From Formosa sp. (lineage in GTDB: Bacteria; Bacteroidota; Bacteroidia; Flavobacteriales; Flavobacteriaceae), in assembly GCA_002698705.1 (NCBI GenBank), contig NZZM01000015.1, forward strand, positions 2,389-59,023: a DNA stretch of 56,635 nt. Direction: 5' to 3'. The translations under genes were made by a program, and so were the position numbers. The notes under the pieces are model-generated. The model was not told the DNA's origin. It saw nothing but the letters and a program-made list of their open reading frames with translations, and ran no database searches. Below, in pieces: positions 17,292 through 26,801 of this stretch. How positions within the stretch are numbered: position 1 is the stretch's first letter; every line of letters begins with the position of its first letter.

Positions 17292-18134
17292 ATGATTAAT
17301 ATTAATGGAACTTTACTAGAAGATGCAAATGCTAATTTATCTTTAGAAAATAGGGGTTTCACTTATGGAGATGCTATTTTTGAGACTATTAAGGTAAACA
17401 AAAGGCCTCTTTTCTGGGAAGCGCATTATTTTCGATTAATGGCTTCAATGCGTATTATGCGCATGAAAATTCCTATGAAATTTACTCCAGAATTTTTAGA
17501 AGCTGAAATAATGGATTTAATTGCTACTAAAATTTCAAAAGTAAAATCTCATCGAGTCAAACTATCAGTTTACAGAGTTTCGGGTGGTTATTATACCCCA
17601 GATAATAATTCTATTGAATATTCTATTTCAATGAGCCCTTTAGATAATTTTTTATATGCACATACTCCAGATAATTATGAAATAGATTTATTTAAGAATT
17701 ATCAAATATCACCTAATTTATTGTCGACAATTAAAACAAATAATAAGGCTTTAAATGTCATTGGTAGTATATATGCAAAAGAAAATAATTTCAATAATTG
17801 TTTATTGCTAAATACTAATAAAAACGTTATCGAAGCTCTCAACGGAAATATATTTTTAGTTAAAAATAATATAATCAAAACACCACCACTGTTAGACGGT
17901 TGTATGAAAGGAATAATTCGTGGTAAATTAATTGAAATAATAAATAAAACCTCTAATTATGAGTTAAATGAAAAATCTATTTCACCTTTTGAACTCCAAA
18001 AGGCTGATGAAATTTTTATAACAAACGTAATTTCAGGTATTATTCCTGTCACAAAATTTCGAAAAAAAGAATACAAAACAGAAACCTCTAAATTATTATT
18101 AGATAAGTTAAATATTAAAATTCGATTAGTTTAA
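17292..18134 (+). CDS. PLP-dependent class IV aminotransferase (aminodeoxychorismate lyase-like)
   Basis: This 280-residue fold-type IV PLP enzyme has the family start (LSLENRGFTYGDAIFETIKV), the catalytic lysine region STIKTNNKALNVIGSIYAKE, the cofactor-binding segment VIEALNGNIFLVKNN and the late loop TPPLLDGCMKGIIR. The short length and the IFETIKV motif fit 4-amino-4-deoxychorismate lyase (folate) better than a branched-chain aminotransferase, but D-amino-acid aminotransferase cannot be ruled out. No pabAB genes are near. The stop overlaps the yqgE stop on the other strand by 4 bp. Confidence 0.82.
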   Translation: MININGTLLEDANANLSLENRGFTYGDAIFETIKVNKRPLFWEAHYFRLMASMRIMRMKIPMKFTPEFLEAEIMDLIATKISKVKSHRVKLSVYRVSGGYYTPDNNSIEYSISMSPLDNFLYAHTPDNYEIDLFKNYQISPNLLSTIKTNNKALNVIGSIYAKENNFNNCLLLNTNKNVIEALNGNIFLVKNNIIKTPPLLDGCMKGIIRGKLIEIINKTSNYELNEKSISPFELQKADEIFITNVISGIIPVTKFRKKEYKTETSKLLLDKLNIKIRLV

Positions 18135-18682
18135 TTTTGAGATGGTTGATCTGGAGCATTTGACCACAGGCTATATTCTCCTCCAAGGTCTATCATTCTA
18201 TTTTTCCAAATGGTTTTATATGAAACTTGAAAAATATCTTTTTTGTAGTTATTTTCAGAAAGAATCCAGGAATTTGAATCAAGTTCTAAATTTAATTGAT
18301 TAGCATCCCACCCTGAATAACCTAGAAAAAAACGAATATCATTTTTATTTATCTTTTGATCTCTAGATAATTTTAAAATAATTTCAAAATTACCACTCCA
18401 GTACAGACCTTCTGATATTTTAATGCTTTCTGGTATAAGTTTTGGAATTTTATGAACGAAATATAAGTTATCTTGTTGCACTGGACCTCCATGGTAAATT
18501 GGTAAATTGGATTTAATTACGGGTATTAGGTCTTTAAGTTCAAAATTTAATGGTTTGTTAATTATAAATCCAATGGAGCCTTCATTATTATCATCTACTA
18601 GAAGTATTATTGAACGACTAAATTGTAAATCAGGAATAATTGACGGATCTGAAATTAGTATTTTACCTTTTTTTGTAGTCAC
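18131..18682 (-). CDS. YqgE/AlgH family protein
   Basis: The 183-residue protein shows the YqgE/AlgH fold: GKILISDPSIIPDLQFSRSIILL, then GSIGFIINKPLNFELKDLIP and YHGGPVQQDNLYFVHK, and FFLGYSGWDANQLNLELDSNSWI. Function in the family is unsettled. The start codon is GTG; the codon before it is ATT and the one before that TAG, so no earlier ATG exists. It converges on the class IV aminotransferase gene. Confidence 0.9.
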   Translation of the reverse strand: MTTKKGKILISDPSIIPDLQFSRSIILLVDDNNEGSIGFIINKPLNFELKDLIPVIKSNLPIYHGGPVQQDNLYFVHKIPKLIPESIKISEGLYWSGNFEIILKLSRDQKINKNDIRFFLGYSGWDANQLNLELDSNSWILSENNYKKDIFQVSYKTIWKNRMIDLGGEYSLWSNAPDQPSQN

Positions 18683-18732
18683 AATCTAATTATATTTAAT
18701 TGAAAGATTAATTAAATGTAATGATTTAATTT

Positions 18733-19689
18733 TTAAAGCATATTTGCATTTTTTTCAAATGTGAAGCCGTTCAAAAAAGACTTGGCATCCATTTGTTTTT
18801 TTCCTGGAAATTTGAAGTGATTCAAATAAATGTATCCGTTATTAATACAAATTTTAATGGAAGTCTTATTAGTAATTATAGTTCCAATATTATTTGCATG
18901 CTGTATTTTTTCATATTCAACCTCATAAATTTTTATATTTAATTTATAGGAACCATTTATTAGTAATGCCCAAGCGCCAGGGTAAGGATTCAAACCTCGA
19001 ACGAGATTTTGAATTTCTTCACCACTTTTTGACCAGTCAATTTTACAATTGTCTTTATTAAGTTTATAAGCTGTTTTATGTTCTTTTTGGTCTGACTGAA
19101 TACTTGTTTTAACACTTCCGTTCTTAATGAGATTTATGGTTTTTAAAATCAAATTTCTACCTTTTTCCATGAGTTTTTCGTGTAATATGCCAGCAGTGTC
19201 TCTTTCCAATATGGGAACCTTAGATTGTAAGATAATGGCCCCAGTATCAATTTTTTCATCAATGTAAAAAGTCGTTACACCTGTTTCGTTTTCTCCATTT
19301 ATAAGTGCCCAATTTATTGGAGCTGCACCTCTATACTGTGGTAACAGTGATGCATGTAAATTAAAGGTGCCTAAAGTAGGTATTTCCCAAACCACCTTAG
19401 GAAGCATCCTAAAGGCTACAACCACTTGTAAATCGCATTTTAGTGCGATGAGTTGGGCTATAAAATCTGTAGATTTGAGATTGGTTGGTTGCAAGACATG
19501 CAAGCCCTGTTCTTGCGCATAATATTTTACTGCGGATTGCTTTAATTTTTGACCACGTCCTGCGGGCCGGTCCGGAGCAGTAATGACTCCAACTATATTA
19601 TAACCTTCTTTAATAAGCCCTTTAAGCATGTGAACCGCAAAGAAGGGAGTTCCCATAAAAACAATTCTAATATTTTTTGTGGCTGTCAT
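18733..19689 (-). CDS. fmt: Methionyl-tRNA formyltransferase
   Basis: Fmt formylates initiator Met-tRNA with 10-formyl-tetrahydrofolate. The 318-residue protein has the formyltransferase core (RIVFMGTPFFAVHML; FNLHASLLPQYRGAAPINWAL with catalytic Asn110 and His112; IDEKIDTGAI with Asp148) and the C-terminal tRNA-binding OB-like domain (about 205-310). Its start overlaps the recQ stop by 4 bp (ATGA), indicating translational coupling. Confidence 0.96.
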   Translation of the reverse strand: MTATKNIRIVFMGTPFFAVHMLKGLIKEGYNIVGVITAPDRPAGRGQKLKQSAVKYYAQEQGLHVLQPTNLKSTDFIAQLIALKCDLQVVVAFRMLPKVVWEIPTLGTFNLHASLLPQYRGAAPINWALINGENETGVTTFYIDEKIDTGAIILQSKVPILERDTAGILHEKLMEKGRNLILKTINLIKNGSVKTSIQSDQKEHKTAYKLNKDNCKIDWSKSGEEIQNLVRGLNPYPGAWALLINGSYKLNIKIYEVEYEKIQHANNIGTIITNKTSIKICINNGYIYLNHFKFPGKKQMDAKSFLNGFTFEKNANML

Positions 19690-21581
19690 AAAATTTGGTA
19701 CAAATTTGAATTTGTGAGTTTAATTTTTTGGTTCTCTACTAAGTACTGCAATATTTTAATTATTCTCTCATCTTCTAAATTACAAATTTTGACTAAATCT
19801 TTGGTGCTCAATGGCACTTTTTCAATGGCTTCAAGTATATGTCTTATTTCATTTTGAGAGAATTTATTTGTCATGATGCCATTCTCAGTACAGACATTGC
19901 ATATCCCGCATGGTATTGATACCTTTTCATCAAAATAGTTTAGAAGTTGAAGACTTTTACAAGCAGAATTATTTTCCATGTATTTAAATACTGCATTTAA
20001 TTTTTTTAGTTTTATTTTATTTTGAATTAAAACCGGTTTTGAAATTCTGTGAATTGTTTTTTCGTCTTCTCTAGGAACCAGAAATGTAATTTGTGTGTCA
20101 GCATCACTGTTTTTAAAATCCATAACTTTCACGGATTTAAGACGTTTTAATACCTCCAAAACAGTAGATGTTTTAAGCTCTGTTTTAATTGCAATTTTTT
20201 CTATATCAATAGTGGTTGGTTGAACAAAGATTCCTTCGTAGGTTCGAAGTATGACATTTGTTACATTTTTTTCTACAGTATCCTTTTCAAACAATGACTG
20301 AAGTGTGTTGTTGGATATTAAAAATTGAATAGTTAATTTATTTTTAAGAACCGTTTCAAAGATCAATACACCATAACTTTGTAAAGTTTTAAGCGCATTA
20401 AAAGTTTTAAGTTTGGAAAGCTTATGAATTTTACAAAAATTATCAAAATACAATCCCTGTCTTTGATCATTATATTCACCATAGCCAATTTGGAAGTGAA
20501 TACACAATTTCTTGTAAATTAACTTTAAAAAAGAAATATTAGGTAGTAGATTTTCAAAACGAGTTTTCATATTGGTCACATTACTGGGGCCTGTTATCAA
20601 ATAGGCAAAAGCCTTATCTCCATTTCGGCCTGCCCTTCCAGATTCTTGAAAATAAGCTTCAAGGCTTTCAGGAATGGTTAGATGTATCACCACTTCAACA
20701 TTACTTTTATCGATTCCCATACCAAAAGCATTAGTCGCTATCATGACGCTAAATTTGTTATCGATCCAATCTAAATACATAAGTTCTTTTTTCTTGAAAC
20801 TCATACCGCCATGGTAGTAACCACAGGAAATTCCTTCAAGTTCTAAAGTTTTTGCTAGTTGTTCTGTTTCAATACGGCTCCTGACATATACAATAGCACT
20901 GCTTTTGATCTTTTTTAAAATGGAGATGGCTTTGTATTTAGGATCTTCTAAGGCAATTGAATTGTAAGATAAGTTTGACCTGAAAAATGAGCTCTTATAC
21001 ACTTTGTGGTTCAAAAAATCTAACTGTTCAGTAACGTCCTTGATCACATGTTTTGTAGCAGTTGCCGTCAATGCGATGACGTTTGTTTCTGGACACAATG
21101 TTCGCAGTATTTTGATGTTCCTGTAAGCTGGTCTAAAGTCATGTCCCCATTGACTGATACAATGGGCCTCATCAACAGCAATTAAGCTTACTTTCATGGA
21201 TTTAATACGCGTTTGGACCAATCTATTATCAAGGCGTTCAGGAGAGATATATAAAAATTTATAATTTCCAAAAACACAGTTATCTAGCATTCGCTCTAGT
21301 TCGCTGTAATGATTGACATTAGTTAAGGCCATGGCTTTTATGCCCTTTTGATTTAGCGATGCGACTTGATCCTGCATTAATGCAATAAGTGGAGAAATCA
21401 CAATACAAATACCTTCTTTGATTAGGGCTGGAACTTGAAAACAAATAGACTTTCCACCCCCGGTTGGTAAAAGTGCTAAGCAATCCTCATTTTCTAAAGC
21501 TGCTTTAATAATTTTTTTCTGATTTAGTCTAAAGCCAGTATGACCCCAGTATTTCTCTAAAATTTGAAGCGGGTGCAACAT
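19686..21581 (-). CDS. recQ: RecQ-type ATP-dependent DNA helicase
   Basis: This 631-residue 3'-5' DNA helicase has Walker A LLPTGGGKS (about 37-45), DEAH (137-140), the aromatic-rich loop following it (CISQWGHDFRPAY), motif VI (FQESGRAGRNGDKAF) and the RecQ-C-terminal zinc site ending PCGICNVC. The C-terminal HRDC domain of E. coli RecQ is absent; instead about 60 residues form a predicted winged-helix tail. Bacteroidota commonly carry several RecQ paralogues; this may be one of the short forms. Confidence 0.93.
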   Translation of the reverse strand: MLHPLQILEKYWGHTGFRLNQKKIIKAALENEDCLALLPTGGGKSICFQVPALIKEGICIVISPLIALMQDQVASLNQKGIKAMALTNVNHYSELERMLDNCVFGNYKFLYISPERLDNRLVQTRIKSMKVSLIAVDEAHCISQWGHDFRPAYRNIKILRTLCPETNVIALTATATKHVIKDVTEQLDFLNHKVYKSSFFRSNLSYNSIALEDPKYKAISILKKIKSSAIVYVRSRIETEQLAKTLELEGISCGYYHGGMSFKKKELMYLDWIDNKFSVMIATNAFGMGIDKSNVEVVIHLTIPESLEAYFQESGRAGRNGDKAFAYLITGPSNVTNMKTRFENLLPNISFLKLIYKKLCIHFQIGYGEYNDQRQGLYFDNFCKIHKLSKLKTFNALKTLQSYGVLIFETVLKNKLTIQFLISNNTLQSLFEKDTVEKNVTNVILRTYEGIFVQPTTIDIEKIAIKTELKTSTVLEVLKRLKSVKVMDFKNSDADTQITFLVPREDEKTIHRISKPVLIQNKIKLKKLNAVFKYMENNSACKSLQLLNYFDEKVSIPCGICNVCTENGIMTNKFSQNEIRHILEAIEKVPLSTKDLVKICNLEDERIIKILQYLVENQKIKLTNSNLYQIL

Positions 21582-21586
21582 CGTAT

Positions 21587-22132
21587 TTAAATATTCTTTA
21601 AAATGAAATCTACACGATTTTCTACAGTAGAATGTGGCACCTCTACTAACTTATAATCAAAGCGTTTATACCATTTTGTAAGGTATTTGTGAATTTCTGT
21701 CGCTTGTTCAAAAGTTTCATAGCGCTCATTATCCTGAATGTATATATCTTTCCAAGGCGTTAATATAAAAACTTTATCATATTTGTGTTTTTTACAATTT
21801 TCAATAAATTCCATCGAGTAATCGGAGTCAATATAATCTAAATATGCGACCACATCAGGTAATCCTCTATCAAAAAAAACCAAAGGGCTGTCTGCAGTAT
21901 CTGCTTCAATAAATTGTTTTTTCCGTGCTTCCAAAAGTTGCTTGCTAAACAAATCAGGGTCTTTCAAAAATAATTGATCTATTCCCTTGTTTTGTGCTTT
22001 TAAAGTAATTTCTCTAGAAATTTCTTCCATACAAACATGACCTTTGTTTTTTAATTTATCAATAATTGAAGTTTTACCAGAAGCTGGGCTACCAATAATC
22101 GCTATTTTTTTTGCTTTTGAACTTAAAGTCAT
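21587..22132 (-). CDS. P-loop ATPase/kinase-like protein (AAA_28 family)
   Basis: The 181-residue protein has a Walker A motif IGSPASGKTS (about 13-22), a Walker B-like segment VFFDRGLPDVVAYLDYI and a C-terminal region KWYKRFDYKLVEVPHSTVENRVDFIL. The pattern fits the AAA_28 / NadR-kinase-like group of small nucleotide-binding proteins. The substrate is not evident. It is 5 bp upstream of recQ on the same strand, so the three genes form one operon with fmt. Confidence 0.82.
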   Translation of the reverse strand: MTLSSKAKKIAIIGSPASGKTSIIDKLKNKGHVCMEEISREITLKAQNKGIDQLFLKDPDLFSKQLLEARKKQFIEADTADSPLVFFDRGLPDVVAYLDYIDSDYSMEFIENCKKHKYDKVFILTPWKDIYIQDNERYETFEQATEIHKYLTKWYKRFDYKLVEVPHSTVENRVDFILKNI

Positions 22133-22185
22133 GTTAATTGTAAAATTCGTGATTTAAAAGTTAAATAAAAAATTATCACTTGATG

Positions 22186-22193
22186 TATATTTG
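22186..22193 (+). promoter_or_regulatory. -7 promoter element of the DUF493 gene
   Basis: TATATTTG fits TAnnTTTG and ends 9 bp before the ATG, predicting a very short or absent leader. No TTG at -33. Confidence 0.5.
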
Positions 22194-22202
22194 TATTTAT
22201 AA

Positions 22203-22502
22203 ATGACCACAATGCAATCTAACTATCCAAATGAATTTTACGATAAATTACGAGAAAAATTATACGAAACAAGTAATTGGCCTTCAGTCTATCTTTTTAA
22301 ATTTATAGTTGATTCAGATCCTTCTAAAATTATAAAAATTCAACAGAACTTCGATAACATGAAGGCTGAAATTAAAAGTATTGTTTCAAAAAATGGTAAA
22401 TATACTAGTGTTTCTGTCCAAGTTAAAATAGAAAGTCCTGAAATTGTTATAAGTAAATATAAAAAAATCGGTAATGAGGTTGATGGTGTCATTTCACTAT
22501 GA
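22203..22502 (+). CDS. DUF493 (YbeD-like) family protein
   Basis: The 99-residue protein has the DUF493/YbeD ferredoxin-like pattern: FYDKLREKLYETSNWPSVYLFKFIV, then KSIVSKNGKYTSVSVQVKIESPEIVISKYK. This small domain resembles ACT-type regulatory folds; no ligand is known. It is divergent from the ATPase-recQ-fmt operon. Confidence 0.85.
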   Translation: MTTMQSNYPNEFYDKLREKLYETSNWPSVYLFKFIVDSDPSKIIKIQQNFDNMKAEIKSIVSKNGKYTSVSVQVKIESPEIVISKYKKIGNEVDGVISL

Positions 22503-22569
22503 TCCTTCTAATAAAGTCAGTTTAATAGTTAATTTTTTGTATTTTGCAGCTTAAACTAATAAAATTTAA

Positions 22570-23214
22570 ATGTCATTAACAATAGAGCATATAGAATACA
22601 ACACAGAGCGTGAACACTTAATTATTCCTGAATACGGAAGACACATTCAAAAAATGATTAATCACGCCATAGCACAGGAATCAAAAGATGAGCGTAATAA
22701 GCTTGCCAAAGCCATTATTTCAGTAATGGGTAATATGCAACCACATTTGAGAGATGTCCCTGATTTTCAACACAAGCTTTGGGATCAACTGTTTATAATG
22801 TCAAAATTTAAATTAGATGCTGATTCTCCTTTTGAAAAACCTTCAGAAGAAATATTACGTCTTAGTCCAGATCCACTTGCATATCCACAGAATTATCCAA
22901 AATATCGTTTTTATGGAAATAATATTAAAACAATGATTGATGCAGCATCTTCCTGGGAAGATGGAGACATGAAAACAGCTCTAATTTTCACAATAGCTAA
23001 TCACATGAAAAAATCATTCTTGAGCTGGAATAAGGATACTGTTGAGGATATTGTTATACTTAACCATCTTTTTGAGTTATCAAATGGGAAAATTGATATT
23101 AGAAATACTAGCGAAAAACTTACTGATTCTTCCCAGCTTTTAAAAATGCAGCGAAAGACCAATAATTATAAGAGCAATTACAAGAAAAATAACAGAAATC
23201 GTAAGCGATATTAA
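22570..23214 (+). CDS. DUF4290 domain-containing protein
   Basis: The 214-residue protein carries the DUF4290 pattern: LTIEHIEYNTEREHLIIPEYGRHIQKM, then NMQPHLRDVPDFQHKLWDQLFIMS and YRFYGNNIKTMIDAA. The domain is helical and of unknown function, restricted to Bacteroidota. The C-terminal 30 residues are a basic Asn/Lys/Arg tail (KSNYKKNNRNRKRY). It precedes murA by 33 bp, a conserved neighbour arrangement in flavobacteria as far as I recall. Confidence 0.82.
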   Translation: MSLTIEHIEYNTEREHLIIPEYGRHIQKMINHAIAQESKDERNKLAKAIISVMGNMQPHLRDVPDFQHKLWDQLFIMSKFKLDADSPFEKPSEEILRLSPDPLAYPQNYPKYRFYGNNIKTMIDAASSWEDGDMKTALIFTIANHMKKSFLSWNKDTVEDIVILNHLFELSNGKIDIRNTSEKLTDSSQLLKMQRKTNNYKSNYKKNNRNRKRY

Positions 23215-23247
23215 CCTTTTACTTAATAAAAATTAAATTTTAATCCA

Positions 23248-24561
23248 TTGAAGTCATTTAAAATTGAAGGTGGACATAAATTAAGAGGTTCAATTCAACC
23301 TCAGGGTGCAAAAAATGAAGCTCTCCAGATTTTATGTGCTGTACTCTTAACTAAAGAAAAGATCACTATTAACAACATCCCAGACATCATTGATGTCAAT
23401 AAACTTATTCGATTGTTGGGTAAATTAGGAGTAAAAGTAGAAAAGCACTCAGATAACTCTTACACTTTTCAAGCAGATGCTGTCGATTTAGACTATTTGG
23501 AAACTCCCGCATTTAAAGTTGACGGGGCAGGCTTAAGAGGCTCCATCATGATTGTTGGTCCATTATTAGCTCGTTTTGGTAAGGGCTATATTCCTAAGCC
23601 GGGTGGGGATAAAATTGGCCGCCGTCGTTTGGATACCCATTTTGAAGGATTCATAAAATTGGGTGCTGATTTTAGGTACAACAAGGAGGATCATTTTTAT
23701 GGGGTTGAAGCCAAAAGATTAAAGGGTACTTTTATGCTTCTTGATGAAGCATCTGTTACCGGTACTGCAAATATTGTAATGGCTTCTGTTTTAGCTGAAG
23801 GCACTACAACAATTTACAATGCTGCTTGCGAACCTTATCTCCAGCAACTTTGTAAAATGCTTAATAGAATGGGCGCTCAAATAAGTGGGATTGGTTCTAA
23901 TCTATTAACAATTAATGGAGTAGATGTTTTAGGTGGTACTTCCCACACTATGTTACCAGATATGATAGAGATTGGAAGTTGGATTGGCCTTGCTGCGATG
24001 ACTCGCAGTGAACTCACTATTAAGAATGTTAGCTGGGAAGATCTTGGTGTAATTCCTAATGTATTTAGAAAGTTGGGTATTACAATAGAACGGAGAGAGG
24101 ACGATATTTTTATACCAGCACACATCAATGGATATCAAGTCCAAAATTACATTGATGGTTCAATATTAACCTTATCTGATGCACCATGGCCTGGATTCAC
24201 TCCTGATTTACTCAGTATTATTTTGGTCGTTGCTACTCAGGCTAGAGGCAGTGTCTTAATCCATCAAAAAATGTTTGAAAGTCGTCTATTTTTTGTAGAT
24301 AAATTGATTGATATGGGTGCCAAAATAATTTTGTGTGATCCTCACAGAGCTTCTGTTATTGGACATGATTTTAAATCTCAACTCAAATCGACTACAATGA
24401 CTTCACCAGACATTAGAGCCGGTGTGTCGCTTTTAATTGCTGCGCTTTCGGCAAATGGAACTTCAACTATTCACAATATTGAACAGATTGACAGGGGCTA
24501 TCAAAATATTGATATACGCCTTAAAGCGATTGGTGCAAAGATTAAGCGCATCGAAATCTGA
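23248..24561 (+). CDS. murA: UDP-N-acetylglucosamine 1-carboxyvinyltransferase
   Basis: MurA transfers enolpyruvate from PEP to UDP-GlcNAc in the first committed step of peptidoglycan synthesis. The 437-residue product has the expected N-terminus (FKIEGGHKLRGSIQPQGAKNEAL, with catalytic-region Lys22 and Asn23) and the mobile loop PKPGGDKIGRRRLDTH. Asp121 stands where E. coli MurA has the fosfomycin-target Cys115, so intrinsic fosfomycin resistance is expected. The start codon is TTG: no ATG lies between the in-frame TAA at 23227 and this codon, and the family start aligns here. Confidence 0.95.
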   Translation: MKSFKIEGGHKLRGSIQPQGAKNEALQILCAVLLTKEKITINNIPDIIDVNKLIRLLGKLGVKVEKHSDNSYTFQADAVDLDYLETPAFKVDGAGLRGSIMIVGPLLARFGKGYIPKPGGDKIGRRRLDTHFEGFIKLGADFRYNKEDHFYGVEAKRLKGTFMLLDEASVTGTANIVMASVLAEGTTTIYNAACEPYLQQLCKMLNRMGAQISGIGSNLLTINGVDVLGGTSHTMLPDMIEIGSWIGLAAMTRSELTIKNVSWEDLGVIPNVFRKLGITIERREDDIFIPAHINGYQVQNYIDGSILTLSDAPWPGFTPDLLSIILVVATQARGSVLIHQKMFESRLFFVDKLIDMGAKIILCDPHRASVIGHDFKSQLKSTTMTSPDIRAGVSLLIAALSANGTSTIHNIEQIDRGYQNIDIRLKAIGAKIKRIEI

Positions 24562-24576
24562 TGATTTTAATATCAA

Positions 24577-25875
24577 TTATCTATTCAACGCTAATTTATA
24601 AGTTTCCAAACAGCGTTCTCTTGCAAATTTGTGATCTACAATAGGTTTTACATAATTAAATTCTTGATATTCAGGAACCCATTTTTTAATATAGACGTGG
24701 TCCTTGTCAAATTTTGCAATTTGTGTGGTTGGATTAAAAATCCTGAAGTATGGTGCTGCGTCTACTCCACAACCTGCAACCCATTGCCAGTTACTTATAT
24801 TACTTGACAGTTCAAAATCATGTAATTTTTGAGCGAAGTAAGCCTCGCCCCAACGCCAATCTATGAGCAAATGTTTACATAAAAAACTTCCAACCAGCAT
24901 TCTAACCCGGTTGTGCATAAAACCGGTTTGGTTCAGTTCTCGCATACCAGCGTCAACTAGAGGATATCCAGTTTCACCTTGACACCATTTCTCAAACTCT
25001 TCTTTATTATTTCGCCATTGAATAGCTTCGTATTGAGGCTTAAAACTTTTGGTGACTGTATAAGGGAAATGCCATAAAATCTGCATAAAAAACTCACGCC
25101 ATATGAGTTCTTTTAAAAATGTAATGTTGGAGCTTTTCAAAGCTTTTTTCACAACACTGCGTATACTGATTGTCCCAAACCTAAGATGGGGCCCCAGTCT
25201 GGAAGTTCCTGCAACTGAGGGTATATTTCTTCTTTCTTCATACAAATTAATTAATTGTTTGTCCATTTTAAAGGGGGCAATTTTTAATTTTGATGTGGTA
25301 AACCCCATTGCATCTAAAGTTACCCATTGGTTGAGGTTCATTTTAGAAAGGTGCTTTAGTAAATCTTCTGAAGGGTAAGCCTCAATACATTTTTCAGTAA
25401 AAGCGCCAAGCCACTTCTTTGAATAAGGGGTGTATACTTTATAGGGCATACCATCATCTTTTGTAACTTCATTTCTTTCAAAAATCACTTGGTCTTTAAA
25501 GGATTTAAATCCAATACTTTTTTGATTTAATAAACTTTTAACTGCTTCATCTCTTCCAATAGCATAGGGCTCATAGTCGTGGTTCGTATATACAAATTCG
25601 ATAGGAAAATCAGAAATCAACTTTTTAAAAATCTGCACTGGACGCCCATAATAAGTATTTATTTTTTGATTTTTTTCAAGGGAATCGTTAAGGCTTTTTA
25701 ATTGGTTGTGTATAAAATTTACACGTGCGTCATCTTTTGGAAGCTTATCTAAGATTTCTGAATCAAAAATAAATATGGGAAGTACATTCTTATAGTTTTT
25801 TAAGATTTTAAAAAGACCATGGTTATCATAAAGTCTTAAATCTCTGCGAAACCAGAATATTGCATTGGACTTCAT
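24577..25875 (-). CDS. phr: Deoxyribodipyrimidine photolyase, class I CPD type
   Basis: This 432-residue flavoprotein repairs cyclobutane pyrimidine dimers with blue light. An N-terminal alpha/beta antenna domain (AIFWFRRDLRLYDNHGLF) is followed by the FAD domain: GTSRLGPHLRFGTISIR, the W/E-rich WREFFMQILWHFP, GMRELNQTGFMHNRVRM and SNWQWVAGCGVDAAPYFRIFNP. The Trp residues of the electron-transfer chain are visible. It is the last gene of the ten-gene minus-strand operon beginning at 29824 and overlaps the SRPBCC gene by 4 bp. Confidence 0.95.
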   Translation of the reverse strand: MKSNAIFWFRRDLRLYDNHGLFKILKNYKNVLPIFIFDSEILDKLPKDDARVNFIHNQLKSLNDSLEKNQKINTYYGRPVQIFKKLISDFPIEFVYTNHDYEPYAIGRDEAVKSLLNQKSIGFKSFKDQVIFERNEVTKDDGMPYKVYTPYSKKWLGAFTEKCIEAYPSEDLLKHLSKMNLNQWVTLDAMGFTTSKLKIAPFKMDKQLINLYEERRNIPSVAGTSRLGPHLRFGTISIRSVVKKALKSSNITFLKELIWREFFMQILWHFPYTVTKSFKPQYEAIQWRNNKEEFEKWCQGETGYPLVDAGMRELNQTGFMHNRVRMLVGSFLCKHLLIDWRWGEAYFAQKLHDFELSSNISNWQWVAGCGVDAAPYFRIFNPTTQIAKFDKDHVYIKKWVPEYQEFNYVKPIVDHKFARERCLETYKLALNR

Positions 25876-26339
25876 ATTTTAAATTCTCCAAAAATTTCAA
25901 TCAGCTTGTCATGACGGTAATCAAATATCTCTTTCAATTTAGGTTTAATTATGATTGGATGGACTAACTGACCAATTAAGCCAAATGGTATTTTATAGTC
26001 GATGATGTCTTCCATTTCAACACCTCCATCAATTGGTCTAATAAAATGCTTGTGATGCCAAAGCGCATAAGGTCCAAACCTTTGTTCATCAACGAAATAT
26101 TTATTTTCTTGAACGTGAGTAATTTCAGTTACCCATTTTGTTTTTATACCAAATAAAGGAGTTACTATATATTGAATAATTTGTCCTGGATACATTTTGC
26201 GATCGGCTCCAGATAAAATATTAAAACCCATATACTCAGGAGTTATGGTCTTGAGATTTATGGGAGATGATAAAAAATCCCAAGCTTTATTTACTGATAT
26301 TGGTAATTTTTGTTTTGATTGTAAATTGTAAATTTTCAT
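25872..26339 (-). CDS. SRPBCC family ligand-binding protein
   Basis: The 155-residue protein has the helix-grip START/Bet v 1 pattern: KQKLPISVNKAWDFLSSPINLKTITPEYMGF, then PGQIIQYIVTPLFGIKTKWVTEI, and the closing helix KLKEIFDYRHDKLIEIF. This subgroup (once called cell-division-inhibitor-like) often sits beside photolyase and TspO genes. Ligand unknown. It starts one base after the TspO stop and overlaps the photolyase start, so it is translationally coupled to both. Confidence 0.82.
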   Translation of the reverse strand: MKIYNLQSKQKLPISVNKAWDFLSSPINLKTITPEYMGFNILSGADRKMYPGQIIQYIVTPLFGIKTKWVTEITHVQENKYFVDEQRFGPYALWHHKHFIRPIDGGVEMEDIIDYKIPFGLIGQLVHPIIIKPKLKEIFDYRHDKLIEIFGEFKI

Positions 26340-26801
26340 TTAGTTAAATATAGCTATATATAGGTTTAGCGAGGTTGCAAGTATTAGCCATGCGCAATAT
26401 GGTAGTACAAAAAATCGCATATTTTTTAATAATCCTTTGAAAGCAATAAAAAAGTAAAACATAAGAACACTTAGCATTGTTATATTTAATAAGCCAAATA
26501 ATATCATATGTTTATTCATAAAAATATAATTCCAAGAAATATTTAAGACTAGGTGTAAAATATACAAAGCTATTAACTTTTGTAATTTAATATTTTGATA
26601 CAAAAAAGTCATAAACACTGAGAAAAACACCATAACAGAAGTCCAAGCTGCTCCAAAAACCCATCCCGCTGGCTCCCATGGAGCTCTGACTAAGCTAGAA
26701 TACCATTGAGATGTTGGTCCATTATTCATTAAAAATATTCCTAATAGAAGCGCTCCTAAGTTTAGGAATAAAAAAACCAAAAATGTGAAGCTAAACCTCA
26801 T
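26340..26801 (-). CDS. TspO/MBR family membrane protein
   Basis: This 153-residue, five-helix membrane protein belongs to the TspO/peripheral benzodiazepine receptor family, which binds porphyrins and is linked to light, oxygen and stress responses. The conserved first loop reads WYSSLVRAPWEPAGWVFGAAWTSVM; the later helices (LYILHLVLNISWNYIFM) keep the conserved W and N. Its position between a small Lacal_2735 gene and SRPBCC/photolyase supports a role in photo-oxidative stress, but the ligand is not shown by sequence. Confidence 0.9.
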   Translation of the reverse strand: MRFSFTFLVFLFLNLGALLLGIFLMNNGPTSQWYSSLVRAPWEPAGWVFGAAWTSVMVFFSVFMTFLYQNIKLQKLIALYILHLVLNISWNYIFMNKHMILFGLLNITMLSVLMFYFFIAFKGLLKNMRFFVLPYCAWLILATSLNLYIAIFN

